From positions 1 through 64,000 of the IMG/VR virus record IMGVR_UViG_3300031578_000021: a stretch of DNA of 64,000 nucleotides; one strand, 5' to 3'. The notes below the pieces were generated by a model, which was not told the origin of the DNA, ran no database searches, and saw only the letters and a list, made by a program, of their open reading frames with translations. Made by a program: the position numbers and the translations under genes. The DNA comes from a virus. This document shows positions 38,316-47,671 of this stretch, in pieces (position 1 is the stretch's first letter; each line of letters begins with the position of its first letter).

Positions 38316-39040
38316 TGAAAAGGGTTGTAATCGAGTCCCCTTATTCTGGTGACGTTGATGCAAATATAGCCTATCTTCGAGCCTGTATGCACGACTCGCT
38401 TGTTAATCACGAGGAAGCCCCTTATCTAAGCCATGGGCTTTATACTCAACCTGGGGTACTTAGGGATGAGGATAAAAGTGAGCGGACGCTCGGAATTAAC
38501 GCTGGCTTTGCTTGGGGAGAGGTAGCACAAAAGGTAGTATTTTATACTGACCTTGGTATGAGTGATGGGATGAAGGTTGGCATGGAGAAAGCTAGGCTTA
38601 ATAACATCCCAACAGAGGAACGTAAACTTGGTAATGATTGGTTTAGCTTTAATCAAGCAACCGGAAGCTGGGGGCCAATCGCCCTTTGGAGTGACATCTA
38701 CGCTTCAACAACCCTTTATTGTTTTAAAAATAAATTAGTTATTTCAGATACATTACACCTTCCATCCGAAGTCCCATATGCTGTAAGAAGTCTTGGGCAG
38801 CAAAATATGATGGAAGCAATTAATGCTTATTGGGAAGGTGAGGCATCTGATGACATATCCAAAATAACCCTTGCAATTGGAAAACTTTTTCTAGCAGCTA
38901 TGCGTATGCTAATCCTATATGGGGTTCCTGCAAGATGGGTATTCGCCCGTTTATACGAATCAATTCCAACCAAAAAGTTACTTAGCCTGCAGGCTATTAG
39001 GGAGTTGTTAGAACAATATTCTGGAAGGAGATTAGTATGA
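38315..39040 (+). CDS. DUF7768-like protein with extra C-terminal domain, 241 aa
   Basis: Residues about 1-110 (VVIESPYSGDVDANIAYLRACM, GLYTQPGVL, TLGINAGFAWGEVAQKVVFYTDLGMS) match DUF7768, a nucleoside-2-deoxyribosyltransferase-like fold. The remaining 125 residues do not fit a family I know, and include LAIGKLFLAAMRMLILYG. A two-domain nucleotide enzyme is likely. Confidence 0.7.
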   Translation: MKRVVIESPYSGDVDANIAYLRACMHDSLVNHEEAPYLSHGLYTQPGVLRDEDKSERTLGINAGFAWGEVAQKVVFYTDLGMSDGMKVGMEKARLNNIPTEERKLGNDWFSFNQATGSWGPIALWSDIYASTTLYCFKNKLVISDTLHLPSEVPYAVRSLGQQNMMEAINAYWEGEASDDISKITLAIGKLFLAAMRMLILYGVPARWVFARLYESIPTKKLLSLQAIRELLEQYSGRRLV

Positions 39041-39222
39041 ATAGGTGTGGAATTTGTGGGAGGGGTGAGGATAGTGATAATCTTGAAAAGTTTTCAGTCA
39101 AGCTTGATAAAGTTGATAATGATGATGAGGGATATATTGGAAGGATAACCCTTTGCAAGATTTGTAAAGATCATATTATTCGAACATCCCACGCAAAGGG
39201 ATATTATAAAACCTTTAGATAA
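39037..39222 (+). CDS. Small zinc-finger protein, 61 aa
   Basis: CGICGRGEDSDNL and LCKICKDHI are two CxxC knuckles in a treble-clef-like order. ATGA overlap with the previous gene. Last rightward gene before the convergent terminator. Confidence 0.65.
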   Translation: MNRCGICGRGEDSDNLEKFSVKLDKVDNDDEGYIGRITLCKICKDHIIRTSHAKGYYKTFR

Positions 39223-39226
39223 AAAG

Positions 39227-39251
39227 AGGCTCCCTCTCACGAAGGGAGCCT
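39227..39251. terminator. Bidirectional terminator between convergent operons
   Basis: AGGCTCCCT 39227-39235 pairs with AGGGAGCCT 39243-39251. AAAAA at 39221-39225 gives a U-tract for the leftward transcript and TAAGTTT a weaker one for the rightward transcript. Located between the early/replication genes (+) and the late operon (-). Confidence 0.88.
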
Positions 39252-39273
39252 AAGTTTCACCGGGCCGAATTTG

Positions 39274-39492
39274 TTACTTATTATCGTCGAACAATGAGGT
39301 CATAAGCGCATCGGTGACAGCATTAAGTTCATCCCATTCTGCATCTGTGGGATTTCTATTCTCCTTAACCATAGTTTCTACCTTAGCGGCGCCAGTAGTA
39401 AAAGCATCGATCGCACCGCTAACACCCTGGACCATAGCAGGAACTAGGTTCATAAGCTTTACCATAAAAGATAGAATTACAACGGGGTCCAT
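39274..39492 (-). CDS. Hypothetical protein near the lysis group, 72 aa
   Basis: Last gene of the late operon. VVILSFMVKLMNLVPAMVQGVSGAIDAF is hydrophobic enough for membrane association; the remainder is acidic. Not recognised. Confidence 0.55.
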   Translation of the reverse strand: MDPVVILSFMVKLMNLVPAMVQGVSGAIDAFTTGAAKVETMVKENRNPTDAEWDELNAVTDALMTSLFDDNK

Positions 39493-39502
39493 TTAAGGCT
39501 CC

Positions 39503-39874
39503 TTACATCAAATTGTGGTTTTGGCAGATTTTTATAAAATCATCTACCGCAGCCTTGGCTATAGCAATAGCAAGGTTGATCTTAGACTCCGCTACGCCAG
39601 GGGTTCTCACGACAGTCTGCGCGGATTTAAGGGCGTTGTCAACGTCTTTAGCCGCAGAGCGTAGGATATCGACAACCTTAGTCTCTGAGCATCCATCCAG
39701 ACTGCCCTGCCCTTCCTTACATCTTGGCTGACTTTCGTAAGCCACAGCAACAGCAAGTGGGGCATTAAAATCCGCCTGGACCGCAAAGACTCTTTGCGTA
39801 GGAGTCTCTGCCACCATAGACGCACAGCCGACAAGCAGCAACAATAAAAATGTACCACCAATTTTCCTAATCAT
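39503..39874 (-). CDS. Lipoprotein, 123 aa
   Basis: Signal peptide with lipobox LLLVGC near residue 17; mature region has two cysteines and a helical alanine-rich C-terminus (NLAIAIAKAAVDDFIKI). In this place at the end of a late operon it may be an Rz1-like or spanin-related lysis lipoprotein, but it is longer than typical Rz1. Confidence 0.65.
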   Translation of the reverse strand: MIRKIGGTFLLLLLVGCASMVAETPTQRVFAVQADFNAPLAVAVAYESQPRCKEGQGSLDGCSETKVVDILRSAAKDVDNALKSAQTVVRTPGVAESKINLAIAIAKAAVDDFIKICQNHNLM

Positions 39875-40047
39875 TTGTCCTTTGCCTTTCCTACGACGAG
39901 GGCTAGAGTTTCTATGAACGAGTAGAACTTCTTGACAAAAGCGTCATCCTTGGGGGTAGGGGTTAAGGCTGTAATGGCGGACGCTGCCGCATGTAGCCCA
40001 AGAATAATGCCTAGAACGTCAAGCCAATGTTCAGATAGCCATCCCAT
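39871..40047 (-). CDS. Small membrane protein, holin candidate, 58 aa
   Basis: MGWLSEHWLDVLGIILGLHAAASAITAL carries one amphiphilic membrane segment, followed by a short charged tail. Coupled by ATGA to the lipoprotein gene. Position and size suggest a holin or holin-like protein; unproven. Confidence 0.55.
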   Translation of the reverse strand: MGWLSEHWLDVLGIILGLHAAASAITALTPTPKDDAFVKKFYSFIETLALVVGKAKDK

Positions 40048-40056
40048 AATACTCTC

Positions 40057-40293
40057 CTAAATCTTAGTTAAAAGTTCATGTCCAATTGGGGTAAGCCAGC
40101 TTAACATAAACATAATTACGGCTACGGCCCCAATAATATACGACCGCCATCGCTCAAGACTACCTATCCGCTGAGAATGTACGTTAAGTCTACTATCAGA
40201 ATTATCCAACCTTTGAAGAATTGCGTTATTTTGTCCCACAATTTCTCCAAGTTTTAGCAGGATTGAATCAGTAGTGGCCTCTTTTTCTGGCAT
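40057..40293 (-). CDS. Coiled-coil membrane protein (XhlA-like), 78 aa
   Basis: A coiled-coil N-terminus (LKLGEIVGQNNAILQRLDNSDSR) with SLERWRSYIIGAVAVIMFMLSWL gives a single membrane span near the C-terminus, as in XhlA-like holin-associated proteins. Together with the previous genes it may form the lysis system; no endolysin is identified with certainty. Confidence 0.6.
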   Translation of the reverse strand: MPEKEATTDSILLKLGEIVGQNNAILQRLDNSDSRLNVHSQRIGSLERWRSYIIGAVAVIMFMLSWLTPIGHELLTKI

Positions 40294-40326
40294 ATCCTCA
40301 CCTCTGTCATAGGTGGTTGCGTGGAA

Positions 40327-40361
40327 GTCCCCGGCCGGGCTTGGACGGTTCGGCCGGGGAC
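40327..40361 (-). terminator. Strong hairpin downstream of the tail fibre gene
   Basis: GTCCCCGGCCG 40327-40337 pairs with CGGCCGGGGAC 40351-40361, an 11-bp GC-rich stem with a 13-base loop. On the minus strand it follows the fibre gene (stop near 40369). No U-tract on that side, so it may reduce rather than end transcription into the lysis genes. Confidence 0.7.
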
Positions 40362-40368
40362 GGCAAGC

Positions 40369-42195
40369 TTAAACAATTCCCCAAAGTTCAAACGCCAAGT
40401 CCACATCGGTAGACTGTGACGTGTAGCCAGAGCCCGCTGTTGCCGTCGTCGCGGCATTGCCGGCGTGCGTCGGGCTCGTAGAATCGCGGCCGATGGACAC
40501 ATAGTTGCTTGAATTTCCACCCGCATAGCTGACCAGCAGCGCAAGCCCGCCGGATGACGCCGAGTAGGCAACGGGGATTTCAATATCGGCAAACGATGTC
40601 GTCAACGTCGCCGCGTCAAAAGTGGCGGTCGCCAGGGCGGCGCCAGTCGGCGTTGCCGTGCTGCCGATAGTCCCGGTCGTTGCCTTTAGGGTAATCGTCA
40701 CGTTCCCGGTTGGGCTGCCCGTTTTCTTGAGGGCGAACTTGACGGAAGTAATATCGGTCGGCGCCGCCAGGGTGATAAGCTGGCCAGCCTCCTCGACGCC
40801 GCCGCCGCCATACATATCGTACTGAGCGTTAACGTTTGCCGAGGCGTAACTGTCGATAAGGACTGACGGAATTATCGTCACCGGATTCTCGTCCCCCGCC
40901 CGAAAGGCCACGCTGGCGGCAACCCATGGCAGGGCGCTATCGATCGAGAAGGCGCGGGCGGAAACTGTTCCCGGTGACGCGGCGGCCTCATAGGCGGCGC
41001 CCAGGGTGACGAGGCTGTTTGGCGAGGTGGCGACGGAAATCCCCGTCGTGTCGGCCGGATAGCCGGTGTCGCCGGTGGTGCTGCCGAGGGCGGCGAAGAA
41101 ATGGGCGACGAAGTTATTGGCGCTGCCGGTGGTGACGGCGGGGGAAGTTACCGTTCCGTAAGGTTCTGTTGGCGGAATAAAATTCACAACAGGAAAACTG
41201 TCCCCATTAGACATAAGTATTTCGTCAAGCCATCCATTTAAAGAGTTTCCTAAACCGGTGAGGCCGCCACCGATACGTAAAGCACCAGTACCATTAAATA
41301 TATCCGTTGAATTACTTTGGGCGGGTCCCAGTAGGGTACCATCAATATACATATATATGTATCCTGATGACCGGAAAACCCTGATATGGAACCAGCTGTC
41401 CAGAGATAACGTAAAATTTCTGAACATAATAAATGTATCGTTAATACCGTCATCGGATAAGACCAGCAAAAGAGCTGGGTTCCCGCCGTATGATAACAAC
41501 ATGAGCCGCCAGGATCGTTGATTGCCTGTCGATAACCACTTGCCGGCGATAGTATCATTATAGGTTGTCGCGTGTATCCTCGCCCAACCATCGAAAAAAA
41601 CGCAATCATTTGTTCCGAGTTCGAAATCAGCATGATCGGCGGCCGTAAGCCAATCACTGCTACCATCAAACAAGGCGGAAGTCCCCCCAAATATAGACTG
41701 CGCTGTATCTATCTGGGCATTTCCACCTGCGGATATGGCTTGCCCAGATACGGCGCTATTTGTAAATATTGACGAGCCATCAGATCCATTGCAGTGGAGC
41801 ATTATTTTTATACTCTTTGGAATATCAAGCGTACTGCTAGCCTTGAACGTCGCCGCCCCGCACTGGTCGACGTTGACCATCAGTCCCTGCACGTCGTCAT
41901 TGCCGGTCCAGCCAACAGTGTAGGGGTCGCCCGCCACGTCGGCCGCCACGGCCGCTTTCTCAAACACGTACAACGCGGCCGGCGAGGTTTCACCAACCAC
42001 CTCGGTCCAGTCGCCGAGTCCGGTAAACGTCGCCGCCGTCGCCTTGGCCAGCGCCAGCACCAATCGGTCACCCAGCGCGCAGGTCGGCACCGTGGCGGAC
42101 AGCGAGGTCGTGTTGTCGGCCGAGAAGGTTTCGACGGCGCCATAGATTGGAATAGCCGGGTCTGGTAGCGTTTGGTAAGGAATATAATAAGGCAT
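40369..42195 (-). CDS. Tail fibre-like protein with LamG/lectin domain, 608 aa
   Basis: ATG at 42195 (upstream in-frame codons overlap the next gene). The middle (residues about 130-300) has LamG/concanavalin-like features: SALFDGSSDWLTAADHADFELG, then DCVFFDGWARIH and YIYMYIDGTLLG with NGWLDEILMSNGDSF. N-terminal and C-terminal parts are beta-rich and low in charge. GC content rises toward the 3' end, suggesting acquired sequence. Likely binds host surface glycan. Confidence 0.8.
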   Translation of the reverse strand: MPYYIPYQTLPDPAIPIYGAVETFSADNTTSLSATVPTCALGDRLVLALAKATAATFTGLGDWTEVVGETSPAALYVFEKAAVAADVAGDPYTVGWTGNDDVQGLMVNVDQCGAATFKASSTLDIPKSIKIMLHCNGSDGSSIFTNSAVSGQAISAGGNAQIDTAQSIFGGTSALFDGSSDWLTAADHADFELGTNDCVFFDGWARIHATTYNDTIAGKWLSTGNQRSWRLMLLSYGGNPALLLVLSDDGINDTFIMFRNFTLSLDSWFHIRVFRSSGYIYMYIDGTLLGPAQSNSTDIFNGTGALRIGGGLTGLGNSLNGWLDEILMSNGDSFPVVNFIPPTEPYGTVTSPAVTTGSANNFVAHFFAALGSTTGDTGYPADTTGISVATSPNSLVTLGAAYEAAASPGTVSARAFSIDSALPWVAASVAFRAGDENPVTIIPSVLIDSYASANVNAQYDMYGGGGVEEAGQLITLAAPTDITSVKFALKKTGSPTGNVTITLKATTGTIGSTATPTGAALATATFDAATLTTSFADIEIPVAYSASSGGLALLVSYAGGNSSNYVSIGRDSTSPTHAGNAATTATAGSGYTSQSTDVDLAFELWGIV

Positions 42196-42659
42196 CACAC
42201 ATACCTCGCGGAAAGAGTAATCAATACCTTCTGGCCAGGCGTTCCACTGCCAACCTGGACACACACAAATTCAAGCACAGCCCCAATTTCAAAAATCTGT
42301 GTGCCATCTGTCTTAAGTGTACCCTGCGAAAATACACCAGTACTAGCCGCAAAGTTAGGTTTTGTGGAATAAATCGATACCCCATCGTTAAGGACATCAA
42401 AGATGACAGAATCCCCGGTAGGAATAATGCCAATATCCCCAATCCCCCCAATAATCTCCGTCCTACGGTCAATTAAAACCTTTTCGTATAGCTGATCAAC
42501 TACCAGATTAAGCCCCGTAAGGGTATTACTAAAGCCTGCTTTAAGCGGAAATCCCGTAGCTAAGGCATTTTGAATTGCTACAATATTATCTGCGCAAAGC
42601 TTAACGTTGTTAGAAAAGCCCAGATCAATAGCAAGTGGAATGTAAACTAATTCACTCAC
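42195..42659 (-). CDS. Tail appendage protein, 154 aa
   Basis: The C-terminal 70 residues (VIFDVLNDGVSIYSTKP then TLKTDGTQIFEIGAVLEF and VGSGTPGQKVLITL) match the C-terminal part of the next gene, so they share a module. The N-terminal part is different. ATGA coupling with the fibre gene. Probably part of the tail tip or fibre. Confidence 0.7.
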   Translation of the reverse strand: MSELVYIPLAIDLGFSNNVKLCADNIVAIQNALATGFPLKAGFSNTLTGLNLVVDQLYEKVLIDRRTEIIGGIGDIGIIPTGDSVIFDVLNDGVSIYSTKPNFAASTGVFSQGTLKTDGTQIFEIGAVLEFVCVQVGSGTPGQKVLITLSARYV

Positions 42660-42669
42660 AATCTAACTC

Positions 42670-43572
42670 CTATTGCAGATAAACATCTAGGGTGAAGACA
42701 ATTTGCTGCCCAGGGGTAGTCGACCCAACTTGCGTTACAAGGAACGCACAGATATCATCGGCAGCAAAGATTTCAGTACCATCTGTCTTAAGCGTCCCTG
42801 CTGTTAGGGTAGTGGCTCCATCAACTATTTTAGGTTTTGTAGTATAGATAGTTGTTCCATTCTTAGTAACATCAAAGATGAGATCAGCACCAGTAGGCCC
42901 AACCCCACCCGATAAAACTTTAGCATGTTCTGCGACCGCCTTGTATGCACGAGATACGATGAAGGAATAATATGTCCTTACTTCTGCGTTTACCCCCGTT
43001 TGTGTGCTGGACATTCCAATCTGGATAGGAATACCATCAGAGACTGCGCCGAGGGCACCAACAGCCTCAAGGCCAGCAAGGGCATCTCCAGTTCCTAAAT
43101 TTCCTATCTCAGTCCCAAGACTAGTCAAGGCTCCAAGGGCGGTTTTAACAACCCAAGTTCGAAGATCATCAATATCCGTATTGGCAATAGCAGTTGTAGA
43201 GGTAGTTAGATTGATCCTAGCTATTGCATATTTACTTGTAGGGATTGTGGGATCAACGGGGGACGCGCTTTCCGAACCAGTCTCAACTCCAACAGTTCCA
43301 GTATCGATATCGATGTAAACAATATCTTTTCTAGGCTGAACCGATGGGGCGGTTATAGTTCCACTATTCTGGGCAGCCACAGATGAGAAGCTTCCATCCG
43401 TAGAATCTTGAACAGCTCCAGCATCAATTCGCACAGTCATATTGGGGGTAGCTTGCTCATGCACAGAGAACGCCGCCCCAATCCCCGCCATTGCCGCAAC
43501 GGAGTTATCTACATTAATAGCCCATTGAGTAGCATCGCTCTCAATATCAGGCTGTACGAATGTTCCAGTCAT
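42670..43572 (-). CDS. Tail appendage protein, 300 aa
   Basis: Contains AINVDNSVAAMAGIGAAFSVH at the N-terminus and a C-terminal module (LIFDVTKNGTTIYTTKP, TLKTDGTEIF, VGSTTPGQQIVFTLDVYL) shared with the downstream gene. Located between the tail hub and smaller fibre genes, suggesting a baseplate or fibre adaptor. Confidence 0.7.
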   Translation of the reverse strand: MTGTFVQPDIESDATQWAINVDNSVAAMAGIGAAFSVHEQATPNMTVRIDAGAVQDSTDGSFSSVAAQNSGTITAPSVQPRKDIVYIDIDTGTVGVETGSESASPVDPTIPTSKYAIARINLTTSTTAIANTDIDDLRTWVVKTALGALTSLGTEIGNLGTGDALAGLEAVGALGAVSDGIPIQIGMSSTQTGVNAEVRTYYSFIVSRAYKAVAEHAKVLSGGVGPTGADLIFDVTKNGTTIYTTKPKIVDGATTLTAGTLKTDGTEIFAADDICAFLVTQVGSTTPGQQIVFTLDVYLQ

Positions 43573-46500
43573 TTAAACTCCCTCGGCATCCCATGCCACC
43601 GTACCATTTTCCGCAGCTCCACTAGTATCCCACCTAAGAGCGGTGAATCCCGTAGTTGTAACATTATCCCATCCAACAATCCCAGGCGCCGCATCAGCAT
43701 TGAAGGTCCTTACATCTGGGACGTTTGTGAAGGGCGTAGAAAATACAACAGCCTCTTGGCCAGCAGGGGAGCCTGTAATAACTACCGTACCACTTTCTTT
43801 CCTGCTTTGAGAGTCAACCGTAACGTTAAATCTTGTAACCCTTGAGGGGCCTGTGGTGTTATCAATTGTAATCCTTCCCTTAAGGGTGTCTACAACCGCA
43901 TCCCCAACGTTCCACACCTCAAACCCATCATAGGCCCCACCATAGGCGTAGTAGTCGATTTCTAGCAAGGGATTAGCAGAGCCTATCTCTCCTGGGCCAA
44001 GGTTAACATTAGCGGCTGTCCAAATTCTAGCAGAGGTATCTTGTCCAAGGTTAATATCATTTGTCGTATAGGTAGAAGTATCAACCGGGCTTGGAACGTA
44101 TCCTGAAAATGTAGTCCAGTCTACATCAGCAGCCGTTACCTGAGAAGCTGGGTTAAGCTTTCCTGTTAGCGGATTTCTAATAAACCCATCTAACGTACCA
44201 GTCCAAAGCGGCCATTGCTCATTACTACTCACAACCGTAAAGGCATTAGTTACTATAAGATCGGTGGTAAGTGCATTGACCGATTGATTTTTAGAGGTAT
44301 CTTCTGCCTTAATTCCAAATACCCAAGGAACCTGAACCCCATCAACTACGGGCGATGGCTGGACCGCCGCCGTGGTTATCCGAGTTCCACGCGTAACCTT
44401 AGTGAGTTCCGCTGCATCAGCATAAACAAATGGCGCGGCCATATAGCGAATTTCGTATCCCGCCAAATCCGCATCTGGTATCTGCGACCAGCGGAAGTTA
44501 ACAGCATTACCATTCTGATTGGCAGTAAACGTGGTGACATCACTCGGAGGGGCCGTCTTACCAACAACTACATGGCCAGTTACAGTTAACCAAGTGGAGG
44601 CTCTTCCAAGATGATTAACGGCCCTAACTCGTTCAGAATACGCAATTCCATCTTTAACGTCGAATGTCCAAAGCTCGGTAAGTGTTCTATCAATTGTACC
44701 TGCGGGGCTCCAATCCGAAGCGGAATCTTTTTTAACTTGGACCTCATAATGATCCAGATATGGATCAGTGCTCGCTGTCCAACTTCCATGAAGCCTAGAA
44801 ACAATTGTCCCGTCATCTTTGGTAAAGAGTTCATCCGTTCCACTAGTGAGGACCAGATTTGTAGGAGCTACGACACTAAGCGGGCTTGGCAAACTTGTAT
44901 TAGGGGCGGGATCAACAAGAGTTTCTTCCCCAGAATTCCAATCATAAACAGTACTTGCAGTTTCCTGCAAAGTCAAATTAACCATAATCCCCTGATCTGC
45001 GGTAGAGGCTGTTTGATTTTGCTTTTGTGGAGTAATGCCAAGAGTCCACCCAATAACCTCAAATACCTTATTAGTCCAACCAAATCTGGTATTATTTATC
45101 ATAACCGTATCGCCGCATTGGACCTTAAGGCCAATAAGACTTATCGGATATGTAATGGTAATTTGCTGCCTATGTCGTTCAAGAAGAATCTTAGCAGTTC
45201 TCTGTGCCTGTCCTGGACGAGAAGTAAAGGCTTGGTCGTAAGTATGCCAACTTTTTACATTATTATCCTCAGACAAATATAGGGAGTTGACTACAATCGG
45301 ATACGTCGTAACAACCCCATAATTAATAGGAGACGCATATGAGCCCTTTACACGGTTAAATCTATCCTGTCTCGGGCGCTTAGTCTCAATTTTAATAGAG
45401 CCTCTAGCGTCTCCCTCATCAAATACAAAGGTTGGAGATACATAGGCCCCGACTCTAATATGCCAGCTATCACCAATATGAACTATAGACCCAGCAAAAG
45501 AGGTAGTCATATCAGTTAAGATATCACCCCACTGTCTATCACAACTGATAGGTCCATTACAAGTATATCTTGGCTCGGCGTTTTTAATAACTGTCATAGT
45601 GCCAGAGCCAGCACTTGTAAAATCTATCGTAGTATGGGAAAGGGCATTATCGTAACTTGTTGCAAGCTGAAGCTCAACGTAAGAATCATCAGTTGCCCAA
45701 CGATGGCGAGGCACGGCATAATAGTTAGTATCAGCCTCAATATTTCCAATATATGTCCCATCTGAGGTAACAGTAACCCTATCCCCTGTTTGGAACATCA
45801 TTATCGCAACATTGTCTGCCGCAGATGTATTATAATTCTTTAGCCTAATAAAATTATTAGTTGCATCTACACTAAGAACATTATGAGTGATATTATCGAC
45901 AGCTACAAATTCCTCACAAATATTGGCACTTGCAATTGTAGTATCGTCATTAACATCCTCGGAAAGGCCACCAATCCCATGATCTGAGTCTAGTAAAAAA
46001 TCGCGAATGCACAAAACTGAGTTAGGGGTCCATACAGAGGGATCTCCGCTTTCCCTCGGATCTACAACCTTCTTCCCCCGTACCCAGGCAGAAATAGCAG
46101 GAATTCCAGAAAATAATTCAGAATCAAACTCCAACCTCACATAGATATATGCACGGCTTGTTCCTTTAAAGTCCGTAGTCCAATCTGTTATCTCACTAAC
46201 CAGATCACTATCAGCTGTCTGCCCCGGCGCACCTAGATGCTTTTTAATTCTGATCTTACCGTTAAACTTACCAGTATTAACTACTCCGCTTCCATCAAGC
46301 ATATCGGAATAAATAGGATAATTATCCATAAAAACTTCATCAATTGCCTCAACCTCGTGCGCGGCAAGGGCAATAACGAGATGAAGATACTTTCCATCTG
46401 AAGTACTCGTAGCAAAAAGCATAGGCCCGGAAAGTCTGCACTCCCCATACACCAAAACGTGGGGAGAGGTCGCCTCCCTAAATTGTTGAATTCTTTTTTG

Positions 46501-46686
46501 TGCGGATGAAGCTGAAGAAAAGGATAAATCTGGAGTCTTTGGGGTAGTAGATAACATCCCCATTACCATAGTACTGGCAAATGCGATAGCAGCAAGCATA
46601 GCCGCCTGGGCAATAGTATAACCTACGATTATACCACCACCATAAGCTGCGGCAGCCGCAACAATTGCTGGGATTGCCATAGGCAT
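43573..46686 (-). CDS. Tail tip/central hub protein (gpJ-like), 1037 aa
   Basis: Starts with hydrophobic AAAAAYGGGIIVGYTIAQAA; continues with AWVRGKKVVDPRESGD, SVLCIRDFLLDSDHGIG, typical of J-like tail-tip attachment proteins, and later fibronectin-like beta domains (APTNLVLTSG; APPSDVTTFTANQNG). Normally contacts receptors and controls DNA release. The largest structural gene. Confidence 0.88.
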   Translation of the reverse strand: MPMAIPAIVAAAAAYGGGIIVGYTIAQAAMLAAIAFASTMVMGMLSTTPKTPDLSFSSASSAQKRIQQFREATSPHVLVYGECRLSGPMLFATSTSDGKYLHLVIALAAHEVEAIDEVFMDNYPIYSDMLDGSGVVNTGKFNGKIRIKKHLGAPGQTADSDLVSEITDWTTDFKGTSRAYIYVRLEFDSELFSGIPAISAWVRGKKVVDPRESGDPSVWTPNSVLCIRDFLLDSDHGIGGLSEDVNDDTTIASANICEEFVAVDNITHNVLSVDATNNFIRLKNYNTSAADNVAIMMFQTGDRVTVTSDGTYIGNIEADTNYYAVPRHRWATDDSYVELQLATSYDNALSHTTIDFTSAGSGTMTVIKNAEPRYTCNGPISCDRQWGDILTDMTTSFAGSIVHIGDSWHIRVGAYVSPTFVFDEGDARGSIKIETKRPRQDRFNRVKGSYASPINYGVVTTYPIVVNSLYLSEDNNVKSWHTYDQAFTSRPGQAQRTAKILLERHRQQITITYPISLIGLKVQCGDTVMINNTRFGWTNKVFEVIGWTLGITPQKQNQTASTADQGIMVNLTLQETASTVYDWNSGEETLVDPAPNTSLPSPLSVVAPTNLVLTSGTDELFTKDDGTIVSRLHGSWTASTDPYLDHYEVQVKKDSASDWSPAGTIDRTLTELWTFDVKDGIAYSERVRAVNHLGRASTWLTVTGHVVVGKTAPPSDVTTFTANQNGNAVNFRWSQIPDADLAGYEIRYMAAPFVYADAAELTKVTRGTRITTAAVQPSPVVDGVQVPWVFGIKAEDTSKNQSVNALTTDLIVTNAFTVVSSNEQWPLWTGTLDGFIRNPLTGKLNPASQVTAADVDWTTFSGYVPSPVDTSTYTTNDINLGQDTSARIWTAANVNLGPGEIGSANPLLEIDYYAYGGAYDGFEVWNVGDAVVDTLKGRITIDNTTGPSRVTRFNVTVDSQSRKESGTVVITGSPAGQEAVVFSTPFTNVPDVRTFNADAAPGIVGWDNVTTTGFTALRWDTSGAAENGTVAWDAEGV

Positions 46687-47123
46687 TAGTTAATGTCCCA
46701 TGCCATCAAAATTGCAGTAAAATCATAGGACTTCCAGCCCTTAGATGAGGCAACTAGCGCTCGCCTACCTGTGAGATCTATGATACCGAGGGCTTTATTT
46801 CCACCCTCTAAACCAACAAGAACGATATCTCCCCTTTTAACTCTATTGACATTAGAGTACGCAGTAACATTAAGTGCCTTTGCAAACCACTTAAGCATAT
46901 TAACCATACCGCGTTTAGAGGTTAAAAATGCCTTAGCTTCTTCCTCTGTGGTATAAGCAATTCCAAATTCTTTTATAATATCAACGCCAGTCATTGCCTT
47001 TAAGCAATTAACCGGAGATATGCAGCAATCATGCCAACCATACCTAAAGCGCCTCCGGTCATGAGAGCGTATAGCTTTCTCAAGCCGGGTCGGCCAGTCT
47101 TGATATCTTTTTAACCTCCCCAT
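46686..47123 (-). CDS. DUF6950 family tail assembly protein, 145 aa
   Basis: RFRYGWHDCCISPVNCLKAMTG matches the conserved HDCC block of DUF6950/NlpC-like tail proteins; the Cys-His pair may act as a cysteine peptidase site. It sits before the hub gene like the lambda K-type position. ATGxx overlap on both sides. Confidence 0.75.
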   Translation of the reverse strand: MGRLKRYQDWPTRLEKAIRSHDRRRFRYGWHDCCISPVNCLKAMTGVDIIKEFGIAYTTEEEAKAFLTSKRGMVNMLKWFAKALNVTAYSNVNRVKRGDIVLVGLEGGNKALGIIDLTGRRALVASSKGWKSYDFTAILMAWDIN

Positions 47124-47671
47124 ACAACATCCCTCCCATCATTAAGGGAGACTACAAAGGAACAAAATTCATCTGTTGCATCATCAATATGCTGATCTTC
47201 TTCTGTATAATACCTATCAGAAGATCTATCTAATCCAGAAAGCATATTAACAACATTAAGCTCAATTATAGGATTTTCAGCATCCTCGGTAAGGGTCATA
47301 GTATCCATTCTCCCCTTATAAAGAGGATAGGGGTCTGGCACAACTGCATTACTATCATCAACACAGCCAAGCCAAATAGTAGCTGGGCGTTCTTGATAAT
47401 CTTCCCCAAGGGCCAAGGCTAGGACGGAACTGTCAACTCCCATAAGACTGCAAGTTACCGCATCCGCACGAAGCTCTATGGTTTCTGGGATGCTAGAAAT
47501 CTGGGCGATATCCCCCGTTCCAGTATAATCATCCCCATTCCAAGGAAGAGTGCCATAACCAGTAAATAGATTAAGATCCCCACTATCAAATTTAAACTTA
47601 GCCAAGAGGAATGGTCGCAATGCTGCCGCTGATACCTGGGTAGCCATCCCGGATGTAAGGTCTCTAGCCAT
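47111..47671 (-). CDS. DUF2163-like tail protein, 186 aa
   Basis: AAALRPFLLAKFKFDSGDLN, then ELRADAVTCSLMGVDSSVLALAL resemble the DUF2163/phage-BR0599-like tail proteins. Position between the tape measure side and hub is characteristic of distal tail/hub adaptor genes. Confidence 0.7.
   Translation of the reverse strand: MARDLTSGMATQVSAAALRPFLLAKFKFDSGDLNLFTGYGTLPWNGDDYTGTGDIAQISSIPETIELRADAVTCSLMGVDSSVLALALGEDYQERPATIWLGCVDDSNAVVPDPYPLYKGRMDTMTLTEDAENPIIELNVVNMLSGLDRSSDRYYTEEDQHIDDATDEFCSFVVSLNDGRDVVWGG

Noticed and set aside
40327-40361. CRISPR-like or inverted terminal repeat reading of the GC hairpin
   Set aside because: It occurs once; no repeat-spacer pattern is found anywhere in the window.
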